DNA from: Phycisphaerae bacterium
Lineage (GTDB): Bacteria; Planctomycetota; Phycisphaerae; Sedimentisphaerales; Anaerobacaceae
DNA: 43,639 nt
NCBI GenBank assembly: GCA_018055905.1
Contig: JAGPGT010000006.1
Coordinates: 1-43,639, forward strand
Reading direction: 5' to 3'
How positions within the stretch are numbered: position 1 is the stretch's first letter; the number at the start of each line of letters is the position of its first letter. Made by a program: the position numbers and the translations under genes. This document shows, piece by piece, positions 33,685 to 42,500 of this stretch. The notes under the pieces are model-generated. The model did not search any database, was not told the origin of the DNA, and was given only the letters and a program-made list of their open reading frames with translations.

Positions 33685-36600
33685 TCAATCCGCCGCCTCG
33701 GCGGTGACTTGCACGTCGTCGAGGTTCCAGCCGGGGGCGGTCACCCAATCGTCCGTCGGGCCCATGCCCCAGCGGAAGTAGACCGTCGATTTGCCGTCGG
33801 CGATGCCCGCCGGGACCGCGTACTCCACGTATTGCCAACTCGCGTCCGAGACGTGCGACAGGCCGGTTGTCCAGAGGTCCGTCCACGTCGCGCCGTCGCC
33901 CGACACCTGGACACAAGCGAAATCGTACGGCGCCTCGACGTTGAGCCACCGCCAGAAGCTCAGGCGGATATTCTTGTAGCCTGTACAGTCGATGGGACCG
34001 GTCGTCGCGTACCGCGTCTCGCCCAGGTTGTCGGCGTAGTCGCCCTCGAGGGCGTAGCCGACGACGTTGGCGCCGGTCCGGCCGGAGACGGGGTCCTTGT
34101 CCCAGGAGCCACCGCCTTGCGGCTTGCCCCAGGCCCAGCCTTCATCGAGCGTCCAGCCCGGATCGCTGTCCATGTTCGCATGGTAGATCGCGTTGGAGAC
34201 CACGGTCACCGACGCGCTGCGGGTGGATTGCCGGACGCCGTCGGTCACCAGGAACGAGAGCGTATACGTCTCGAACGCCTGATCGGCCGCGGGCTTCCAG
34301 TGCAGGGTGAGCGTCTCGGGATCGTACCAGGCGCCCTTGGGCAGGTTGCCCACAGACCACCGCAGGGGCAGATCCCCTGGGTTCGAGGCGGTCAGTTGAA
34401 GATCGAGCCGCTCGCCCGGCCGGATCTCGGACGGGGCCGTGATGAAGTCCAAGCGAGGCGCCGGCGCGGTCCATCCGGAGTTCTGCACGTCGTGGCGCGA
34501 CATGCCCCAGTCGATCAGTCCCGCGTCATACGGGACCGGAAGGTCCAGCACGTGGAAACGGTAATCGTCGCCGGCGACGATGATCTCCAGATCGCCGTCG
34601 AGGTCCAGGTCGCTGAGGGTTGGAGTGACTTCATAATCCGCAGACAGATTCATCATCGGAAATCCCGGCGTGATCGAGCCATCGGCCTCCCAGGCCATCA
34701 GGGGCTCGCCGCCGGAACCGACGATCAATTCCTTCTCGCCGTCGCCGTCGATGTCGGCCACCAGCGGCGTGCACCGGCTCGGGTCGCCCATGATCGTCTT
34801 GGGGTACCCTTTCGCGGTCTGCAGTTTGCCTTTGTGGTCGAACGCGTACACGCGAGTGAACAGGAAACCGTCGCCTTCGACGTACGTGGCGACGTACACC
34901 TCGCTCAGGCCGTCGCCGTCGATGTCGCCGATGCACAGGCCGCCGCCGGTGTCAAGCGGATCGTCGGCCCGCGTCTTCCAGACGGTGCTGCCGTCGGCGC
35001 GAACCGCGGTCACTTCGGTTTCCGTGCAGAAGATCATCTCGGTCTTGCCGTCGCCGTCGAGATCGGCGAAGGCGGTCCCCTTGGGACTGCCCCCGCGCCA
35101 GCGCGCGACCTGCTGACCGTTGTGGTCCAGAATGAACGTGTACAGTCGGTTCAGGCCCGGCCCCAGGCCACACAGGGCGATCTCCACGTCGCCATCGCGG
35201 TCGAGGTCGGCCACGCTGATCGGCCCGGCGGCGGTGTAGCGTCGGCGCCACAGGTCGCTGCCGTCGTGCTGCAGGGCGATCAGGCCGTCGGTGCTGCCCG
35301 ACTCCAGATCCAGCGCGACGAGGATTTCGCTGTCGCCGTCGCCGTCGAGATCGGCCAGCACCGGCCCGGCGGCGATGTACCCGTACCAGCCGCCGACCGC
35401 GGCAGGCCAGTTGCCGTCCACGGGCTGACCGCTGTCGACGTGGAAGGCGTAGACTTCGCCGTCCACTTCCGATGCAGCGACCACTTCGTAGTCGCCGTCG
35501 CCGTCGATGTCGCCCACCGCCAGAGACGAAGGCCAGCCGTAATAGCCGACCAGCACCGGCCAGTTCGGCAGCGAATTGCCGTCGGCGTCCCAGAGGTGCA
35601 CCATGCCGCCGGCCCAGTAGGAGTCGAGGTCCACCGCTCCCTGGAGGATCTCGTTGCGACCGTCGCCGTCGACGTCCATGCACAAGGGGCTGCCCATGAA
35701 GTAATAGTAGGAGTACTCTTCGGAATCCGGGTCCTCCGGGAACGGCCAGGGGGCCTGTTCCTTCGCGTCGGTGACGCCGAAAATCCGACGGTCCGTATGA
35801 ACCCGGTCGCCCCGGTTCACACGAATGCGGAGTTCATACGTCCCGGCGCCCGGATTCGGGACAGTCACGCAGAGGATCCCGTTCGGATCGGTCGGCGCAG
35901 CGCCTTCGCCGACGAGCGTCCACTGCTCGCTCCCATACGCGCGGCAATCGAGCTGATATGAATCGCCGTGGACGAATAGGCACAGAGACAACTCGTTCCC
36001 GTCGGCCGGGAAGACCTGGTTGGGCATTGGGGCGAAGATCTCGCTGAGAGGATAGGCTTCGTCCGCCCCTTTCAGGGCCTTGTAGGCGTTGACCCGCCCG
36101 GTTCCGATGTAACCGAGATCGGAATCCAGGTCGCCGTAGTAGATCGGGTCTGTCGTGTTTTCCAGGATGGCCCGGACCTGCACGTGGGTCAGTTCGGGTC
36201 GATGCGCGAGCAGCAGTGCCCCGACGGCCGCCACATAGGGCGAGGAGAACGACGTCCCGGCCGTCGAGATGTACTGACCGTTGACGTCCGTCGTCACGAT
36301 GTCGGTCCCAGGCGCCGCGATGTCCACCCAGGACCCGAAGGTACTGTGTCCGGTCTTGGTGTCCTCGCCGTTGGTGGAGGCGACCGCCAGGACGTTGGGA
36401 TAGGCCGCGGGGTAGTGCGGCCGGCTGGAATCCGAGTTGCCCGCGCTGGCGACCAGGAGCACGCCTTTCTCATAGACGTTGTCGATGGCTGCTTTGACGA
36501 CCGGATCGCCCTCGGGCCCGAAGACGTCGCCACCGAAACTCATGTTGACGACGCGGGCGCCGTTGGCCGCGGCGTAGTCCAACGCGTCGGCGATCTCATT

Positions 36601-37497
36601 CGATTTATACTGTACTTCGAGCACCATGATACTGCACTGCCAGTTCACCCCGCAGACGCCCTTGCCGTTGTTGCCGACGGCCCCGATCACGCCGGCGACC
36701 TCGGTCTCGTGCTCATGCACCGGCGTCATGTCGTGGCTGCCGGCGGCGAAATCCCATCCGTGGAGATCGTCCACGTATCCGTTGCCGTCGTCGTCGATCT
36801 TGTTGCCGGCGATCTCACCGGGGTTGATCCAGATGTTGTCTTTGAGGTCGGGATGGTTCACGTCGACGCCGGTCCCGAGAACGGCCACCACGATGTCCTG
36901 GCTCCCGGTCGAGATGTCCCAGGCGTCTTCCATCTGGATCAGTTGATGGGCGTATTGATCGGGAAACTCCGGATCGTTGGGCGTCTTACACGGACGATAA
37001 AGATAATTGGGTTGGGCAACCTCCACCGCGGGATCGCGCTGGAGTTCGGCGCATACCGTCGGCACGTCGCGGTCGGTCTTGAGCACGTAGAATCCCAGCA
37101 ACGCCTCGGAGCGGGCGAACGTTTCGTCGGCCGACGCGATGCCCAAGGGGCCTTGCGAGCCCTTCTGCCTCGCCTGCTCGTGAACGCGTTTGAACACAGG
37201 TCCCTGGCTCTGCACGCCGTACGTCGAGTGCAGTCGCGAGAGATTCGCCCGGTCGCGTTGGAGAATCGCATCTTCCGACAAGGCGCCAATTGCACCGCCC
37301 TGCGAGCCTCTGAGCTTGACGATCACCTCACCGACGACGAAATGGGGGCGCGATACGAATGGCCCAGCCACTTTGTCCGGCGCATCCGTCTGCGAATCGC
37401 CAATCGCTTCCGCACCGACCGCAGCGTTGGCCAACGCCACCACGCCCACCAGGACTCGTACCCTCATACTCCACGCGCTTGCGCTGAAGATGCCCAT
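33685..37497 (-). CDS. Very large secreted S8 subtilase with FG-GAP propeller, catalytic Asp lost
   Basis: The 1270-residue product has a signal peptide (about 1-28), a propeptide, an S8 domain (about 190-480), a beta-sandwich region, about eight FG-GAP/VCBS-type repeats each with a D-x-D-x-D-G loop (such as VGDIDGDGDYEVV and VADIDGDGEKELIV), an Ig-like module and a C-terminal domain resembling MAM/lectin-like modules. The Ser (S416 in AGTSFSSP) and His (H263 in HETEVAGV) remain. The usual Asp-Thr-Gly reads VAVLGTGVD, so G208 (codon GGG) replaces Asp. ATG 37497 (GGGAG, 7-nt spacer) is preferred; ATG 37518 and GTG 37542 are alternatives. A promoter lies upstream. Confidence 0.88.
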   Translation of the reverse strand: MGIFSASAWSMRVRVLVGVVALANAAVGAEAIGDSQTDAPDKVAGPFVSRPHFVVGEVIVKLRGSQGGAIGALSEDAILQRDRANLSRLHSTYGVQSQGPVFKRVHEQARQKGSQGPLGIASADETFARSEALLGFYVLKTDRDVPTVCAELQRDPAVEVAQPNYLYRPCKTPNDPEFPDQYAHQLIQMEDAWDISTGSQDIVVAVLGTGVDVNHPDLKDNIWINPGEIAGNKIDDDGNGYVDDLHGWDFAAGSHDMTPVHEHETEVAGVIGAVGNNGKGVCGVNWQCSIMVLEVQYKSNEIADALDYAAANGARVVNMSFGGDVFGPEGDPVVKAAIDNVYEKGVLLVASAGNSDSSRPHYPAAYPNVLAVASTNGEDTKTGHSTFGSWVDIAAPGTDIVTTDVNGQYISTAGTSFSSPYVAAVGALLLAHRPELTHVQVRAILENTTDPIYYGDLDSDLGYIGTGRVNAYKALKGADEAYPLSEIFAPMPNQVFPADGNELSLCLFVHGDSYQLDCRAYGSEQWTLVGEGAAPTDPNGILCVTVPNPGAGTYELRIRVNRGDRVHTDRRIFGVTDAKEQAPWPFPEDPDSEEYSYYYFMGSPLCMDVDGDGRNEILQGAVDLDSYWAGGMVHLWDADGNSLPNWPVLVGYYGWPSSLAVGDIDGDGDYEVVAASEVDGEVYAFHVDSGQPVDGNWPAAVGGWYGYIAAGPVLADLDGDGDSEILVALDLESGSTDGLIALQHDGSDLWRRRYTAAGPISVADLDRDGDVEIALCGLGPGLNRLYTFILDHNGQQVARWRGGSPKGTAFADLDGDGKTEMIFCTETEVTAVRADGSTVWKTRADDPLDTGGGLCIGDIDGDGLSEVYVATYVEGDGFLFTRVYAFDHKGKLQTAKGYPKTIMGDPSRCTPLVADIDGDGEKELIVGSGGEPLMAWEADGSITPGFPMMNLSADYEVTPTLSDLDLDGDLEIIVAGDDYRFHVLDLPVPYDAGLIDWGMSRHDVQNSGWTAPAPRLDFITAPSEIRPGERLDLQLTASNPGDLPLRWSVGNLPKGAWYDPETLTLHWKPAADQAFETYTLSFLVTDGVRQSTRSASVTVVSNAIYHANMDSDPGWTLDEGWAWGKPQGGGSWDKDPVSGRTGANVVGYALEGDYADNLGETRYATTGPIDCTGYKNIRLSFWRWLNVEAPYDFACVQVSGDGATWTDLWTTGLSHVSDASWQYVEYAVPAGIADGKSTVYFRWGMGPTDDWVTAPGWNLDDVQVTAEAAD

Positions 37498-37569
37498 GCT
37501 GTTTCTCCCAAGCTCCATTATGTCGCCTCGCCTCAGAGCCACGACTCCGCGTCCACGAGGTTTAGTTCT

Positions 37570-37597
37570 ATTGTACTCCCGGGCTTCACAGAATCAA
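37570..37597 (-). promoter_or_regulatory. Promoter of the large subtilase gene
   Basis: On the minus strand TTGATT (37597-37592) and TACAAT (37575-37570) are separated by 16 nt (four and five of six consensus bases). The start would be near 37563, about 65 nt before ATG 37497. Confidence 0.6.
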
Positions 37598-37650
37598 AAC
37601 ACATCCGCTTCCAAAGAGCAGCGAGTCCTGCACCCCCGGATGCAAACCCA

Positions 37651-37827
37651 AGGTTTTGACGCGAGGATGTCATCGATGTAGATCCGCCCGCTGCCGCCTT
37701 GCGCGGGATTCTTGCGGTCGCCCACGCCGAGGCAGAGCGTTCTGATTCGGGACAGGTTCACGCCGATAAAGCGGATCAGCGGGATCTTCCACTCGGTCCA
37801 GGCGATGGCGTTGACCGCTGCGGGATC
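37651..37827 (-). pseudogene. Remnant of a planctomycete secreted-protein C-terminal domain
   Basis: On the minus strand a frame reads about 59 residues that look like a real domain end: AWTEWKIPLIRFIGVNLSRI, then GVGDRKNPAQGGSGRIYIDDI. This pattern recurs near the C-terminus of secreted planctomycete proteins with LamG-like or carbohydrate-binding ends. No start codon with a ribosome binding site leads into it, and the flanks lack such resemblance. It is best read as a gene fragment. The stretch 37827-38008 beside it shows no gene. Confidence 0.6.
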
Positions 37828-38008
37828 GGGAATCCCCCACGATCTTCCCTGTCGCGTTTCACGAGGACCGATACCTATTCCTACGGGTTTTGCGGATCCC
37901 AAGTCAAGGACTTGAGGTCATAGTTCTTGAACCGCCGGAACTCCGCGGGTAGCATGGGCCGGTCGTGATGTCGTAAACTCGGTCATCGGCCTTTGTGGAG
38001 GACACAAG

Positions 38009-38827
38009 ATGAAGTGCATCGCCGGTTTGGGGGTGGTTTGTATGCTGGTTCTGGGGGCGTCGGGGTGTGCTCGGAGCGTCGAGATCATCGCCCATCGCGG
38101 GGCGTCGGACCTGGCGCCCGAGAACACGCTGGCCTCGGTCAAGCTCGGCTGGGAGAAGCAGGCTGACGTCGAAGTGGATGTGTATCTGACCAGCGACCAG
38201 CGGATCGTCTGCATCCACGACAAAACGACCAAGCGAACCACCGGCGTGGACCTCAAGGTCAGCGAGACCGACTCGGCCCAGTTGCGCCGGCTCGACGCCG
38301 GGAGCTTCAAGGACCCGAAATTCGCAGGCGAACAAATCCCCTTCTTGGAAGACGTGATTGCGACGATCCCGCCGAAACGCAAGCTCTACGTCGAGATCAA
38401 GTGCGGCCCGGAGATCCTGCCCCTGCTCCAGCAGGTTATCGACGCCAGCGGCAAGAAAGAGCACATCGTCATCATCGGCTTCGACCTCGAGACCGTCACC
38501 GCGGCCAAGAAGCTGATGGGTCTACCGACGTATTGGCTTAAAGGCACCGAGAAGGTCAAGGACACCGAGCAGTGGATTCCGCACGACGCCTCGCTTGCCC
38601 AAACGACAAGAGACCGCGGTCTCGACGGACTGGACGTGCACTATGCCGGCGTAAACGAAGAGTTCGTCCGCGGCGTGCGGGCCCACGGACAGAAGCTCTA
38701 CGTCTGGACCGTGAACGACCCCGACGAAGCCGCCCGACTGGTCGCCCTCGGTGTGGACGGCATCACAACCGACCGACCCGACTGGCTGCGGGAGCAATTG
38801 CGCAACCGCTCCCGACCGGGAAAATGA
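38009..38827 (+). CDS. Glycerophosphodiester phosphodiesterase lipoprotein
   Basis: The 272-residue product has a lipobox signal (LVLGASGC, C20) and a GDPD TIM barrel. The catalytic and metal residues appear in IIAHRGASDLAPENT, DVEVDVYLTSDQRIV and IHDKTTKRTTG, with YVEIK later and VWTVNDPDEAARLVALGVD near the end. GDPDs split glycerophosphodiesters into glycerol 3-phosphate and an alcohol; lipid-anchored members act in the periplasm. GGAGG lies 7 nt before ATG 38009. It is convergent with the bacteriohemerythrin gene, only 9 nt between stops. Confidence 0.93.
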   Translation: MKCIAGLGVVCMLVLGASGCARSVEIIAHRGASDLAPENTLASVKLGWEKQADVEVDVYLTSDQRIVCIHDKTTKRTTGVDLKVSETDSAQLRRLDAGSFKDPKFAGEQIPFLEDVIATIPPKRKLYVEIKCGPEILPLLQQVIDASGKKEHIVIIGFDLETVTAAKKLMGLPTYWLKGTEKVKDTEQWIPHDASLAQTTRDRGLDGLDVHYAGVNEEFVRGVRAHGQKLYVWTVNDPDEAARLVALGVDGITTDRPDWLREQLRNRSRPGK

Positions 38828-38836
38828 CCGGCCGGA

Positions 38837-39241
38837 TCAACAGGCAACGCCGCAGAGATGGCGGCCGTATCGCTTGTCCTCCTGCTGAATATGATGGACA
38901 AGCCAGTCCCGCAGGAAGTTGCCGACGCCGACGGAGGTGACCATCTTGCCGGCTTGGATCTTTTCCTGCATTTCGACGACCTTGGCAGTGAAGTGCTCGT
39001 GCAGTTGCTTGTGCGCAGCCAAAGCAGGGTACTGACGCGAGGCCAACAGACGCTCCTCGGATGCAAAGTGCACTTTCGTGTAGGTCACCAATTCGTTGAC
39101 GATCGTCTTGAGGACCACAGCCCCCTCGCCTTTGGCCATCGCTTCGTGCAGACGATTGATCATCTCGACCAGCCTCTTGTGTTGGGTGTCCATTTCCAGC
39201 ACACCGACCGATAACTGTTCATTCCACTCGACCAACGCCAT
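38837..39241 (-). CDS. Bacteriohemerythrin
   Basis: The 134-residue protein is a single hemerythrin domain with the diiron ligand pattern: DTQHKRL, HFASEERLL, HKQLHEHF and DWLVHHIQQEDKRYG. Single-domain bacteriohemerythrins bind O2 reversibly and serve in O2 storage, delivery or sensing. MALVEWNEQLSVGV is the standard N-terminus of the family. GGAGGAG precedes ATG 39241. It stands alone between a GDPD gene and the sigma-factor fusion; its 5' region carries the hairpin at 39407-39468. Confidence 0.95.
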   Translation of the reverse strand: MALVEWNEQLSVGVLEMDTQHKRLVEMINRLHEAMAKGEGAVVLKTIVNELVTYTKVHFASEERLLASRQYPALAAHKQLHEHFTAKVVEMQEKIQAGKMVTSVGVGNFLRDWLVHHIQQEDKRYGRHLCGVAC

Positions 39242-39406
39242 GGTTCGTACTCCTCCAGGGGATGTGGAGAAAATCCGGCCCCCAATCCCGTCCCTATGGT
39301 TCGTTCGCGTGTCACAGCGCCACGCGTCTTACGGATATCGACCTGCTCCCGTCCGGCCTTGAGCGGGAAAAGGGGCTGTTTTCGTCTTCCGGGGCGATTT
39401 GCGCGC

Positions 39407-39468
39407 AGGCGGGAACCCTGGAACCATGGGTTGGGGAGGGTGTTCCGTTGGGGATGGGTTCCCCGCCT
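39407..39468. other. Long imperfect hairpin between the sigma gene and the hemerythrin gene
   Basis: AGGCGGGAACCC (39407-39418) pairs with GGGTTCCCCGCCT (39456-39468) over 12 bp with one bulged C; an inner GGAAC/GTTCC pairing can nest inside. It lies about 165 nt upstream of the hemerythrin start and about 65 nt after the sigma-fusion stop on the minus strand. It could be a terminator-like fold or a leader RNA. No U-run and no known riboswitch pattern is seen. A second small stem (GCGTCT/AGACGC) lies at 39492-39508. Confidence 0.45.
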
Positions 39469-39534
39469 TCATAAGTGACCGTATGATCCCGGCGTCTTCG
39501 AGAGACGCAGGAATCGAACACGATCACCAGTGAA

Positions 39535-42500
39535 TCAGTTGCGGTCAAGGCAGATCACGAGGTTTTGCGGCCGGCCGACATAGGGATCGAACGGCCTGAC
39601 GTTCACCTTTTTCGAGATGCCCTGGCGCCCCCCGGCTTGCACGTTCAGAACGTGCGAACCCGGCACCGTGAGAAAACCCCGACCGATAGTATCTATATAC
39701 ACAGGCTCGACTGCGCCGAAGGGGCCATCGAGCCGGATTTGCGCGTCGTCACGAACCCAGCCGCGTTCATCGACCACCTGCACGAGCAGAAAGCCCGTCT
39801 GTCCGGCCGACGCATTGGACAAGTCCAGATCGAACGGCGTGTCCCCTTCCTCGTGCAACTGCACCTCCGCAATCGGGGGCACATCATAGAACGCGCACGA
39901 GATCTCTCCGATGAAATACCGACCCGCCGGCAACCGTTGGACGCGATAGCTGCCGTCCGAGGCGGGCTGCACCACCGCAAGGACATCCTTCTGCCGGCGC
40001 CACAGAACGAGCGTGCGGGCACCGACGCCGCGAACGAAGCCGGCGACACCCGCCTTCCAGACCGGCAGATCGACCGTCAGTTCCCATCGGGCCCTGCCGG
40101 CGTCCAGCGTCACGGTCTTCTGCCAGAGCGTCTGGTCCCGGCGTCTGACGTTCAGCACGTAATCGCCGGGCTCGACGCCCTTGACCACGTAGGGCTCGCC
40201 CGCCGCCGACGGAGCCTCGGCGATCCCCGTCGGCGTGGACCCAAGCCTCTGCCCTTTCGTCAGAAAGACGCTGTCGATCCCCCAGCCGTCGGCGGCGTCT
40301 GCGCCGTTCAACGTCACGTACAGATTCGACGCGTTGGGAGGCAGAACGCCCACATCCGTGTCGGCGTCTGCCACGGTCACCGTCCCAACGACAAGCCACG
40401 AGTTGCGTTCGGCGGACTGCCGGCGGTAAATGCTGTACACGCCGGGCAGGGCGCCGCCGAAAGTGAATCCCCCCTGTGCATCGGTTGTCGCATAGCAGGT
40501 GAACGCGCCCGAATGCGGCGAGCGGGCCGGCCCGATCAGCAGCCGGGCCCCGGCCAGCGGGACGCCGTCGATGACCACCCGACCTCGAACCACAGGAACG
40601 CCGCCCAGATCCACACGAACGACCTGCCCATCGCGCGGCGCCGCCATCCGGCACACGACGCCCTGTCCCTGCCACTTGTTGATCCTCTGGACGTAACACA
40701 ACTCCGCAGGAAGATGTTCGATGCGATAGAAACCGTCGGCGTCCGTGACGGCCTGGCCCAAACGACCGGCCGCCTCGTCGCCCAATCCCAGGTAGTCCAC
40801 AGCGTCCTGGACATAGATCACCTGTCCGGCCTCGGGCCTGCCCTGGAGGTCATAGACGGTTCCCTCGATCGTGCCGCCTGCGGCGAGGACCACCTCGACG
40901 TTCGCGCCGGCTCGGCCCGCCACGACGGGAATTCCCTCGACGATGCGAGGCGCATAATCGGGATGGACCACTCGGATCGTCTCGGTTCCTGCGGGCATGT
41001 GGGCGAATGTGAAGGCGCCATTCACAGTCTCGACTGCCCCGCTCTGGTCCATGAACACGTCCTCGATCTCCGTCATGTTCCCGCCGGCCACGGACAGCGG
41101 AACGACAGTTGCGCCGTTGATGGGCTCGCCCTTTTGGTTCACTACCCGACCCGAGATCGAGCCCCCGGTCGAGAGAGCCACGACGACGTTCCTGAGCGCA
41201 TCGGTGCTGATCGGCTCGCTCCACGCCGTGGCGTATCCCTGGGCAGTCACCTGCACCTGGTAGACCCCTGGGCCTACGAGGTCGGCGATGAAGTCCCCCC
41301 GTTCGTTCTCGAAATCCACCCACCGATTCGGCTGAACATACAGCGGGCCGCGCAGAGAGCGAAGCTTCTTGACGCGAATTCGAAAGTGCTTGATGGGTTG
41401 GCCGTTCTGGGCGTCCACGACGTTGCCCGCCAGTTCCAGCCGGGTGATGTAGTTCAGATCGACCCGCAGATCGGAGCACGGCGCCACCACATTGTCGATC
41501 GTCGTCTCCTCGATGTTCTCGCCGGAGAAGGTCAAGCTGTAGACGCCCGGCTCCAATCGCTCGATCGCGAAGGCGTCTTCCAGTCGTCCGTCGGGCTTGC
41601 GTGTGACATCCAGGAAAATGTAGGCGCCGCTCGGGGACATCATCGTGATCCGCACGGAATCAGGCATCTTCTCGCCGTGAAAGACCAGAAACCCGCGAAT
41701 CGAAGCCAGCGACTGTGGCGACTTGCCGGGCAGCCGCACAACGAGCGGCTCGTCACCGGGCCAGGGGAGCTGGGCCCGCATGACCTTCTGGCTCATGAAT
41801 CCTGTGTCGCTCGTGGGCGTCCGCACCGAGAGGTCGTACCAATCTTCGACGATGTGGTTGAACGTGAGTGTCCCGTCGTCCGAGGTTCTGTACCCCGGCA
41901 ATCCGTAAGTGCAATGCCACCAGGTGGGCGCGATCTCAATCTCGGTGTTGGCCGCAGGCGCGCCGTCGGAGTATTCCACGCGAGCCTGCACCGGTGCGCC
42001 TCGCTCCAGCACGATCCGGACCTGGCGAACGATGTTGGGGTCCGTCAGTCGAACGGTCGTCCGCGCCGGCGCATAGTCGCACTCGCTGCGGGTGTACAGC
42101 CGTCCCTCGCGTTCCTCGACACCCACCGGGATGGTCCGCCACGCGGTGATCAGATAGTCCGTATCGGCCGGCGGGAACCCGCCCAGCAGGAGATAGCCGT
42201 TGGGGTCTGTGGTGCGGGTGTACACCGACCGATTCACCTCTCTCATCCGGTCGTCGGCCAGCAGCGTCCCCACCACCGTGGCGCCGGGGATCCCCGCGCC
42301 GTCGGCATCGACCACCCACACATCGACCATGCAGGCCTTGTGTAAGCGGAAGTGCCTGACGATCTGCGCATCAGGGCTCAGGTTCACGCTCAAGGCGCCG
42401 TCGTCCTGCGAGCCCCCCAGATACGCCTCGCAGGAGACGGCAATGTTGTAGACACCTGCTTCTTCGATCCGGTCGAGGGCATAGAAGCCGTTGGCGTCGG

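Noticed and set aside
33637-35961. Long plus-strand open frame antisense to the large subtilase
   Set aside because: It lies opposite a gene with clear S8 and FG-GAP motifs; the antisense product is Arg/Val/Gly/Asp-rich with no family pattern.
39565-42345. 926-codon plus-strand frame opposite the sigma-factor fusion
   Set aside because: It has no domain resemblance and arises from GC-biased codons of the real gene on the minus strand.
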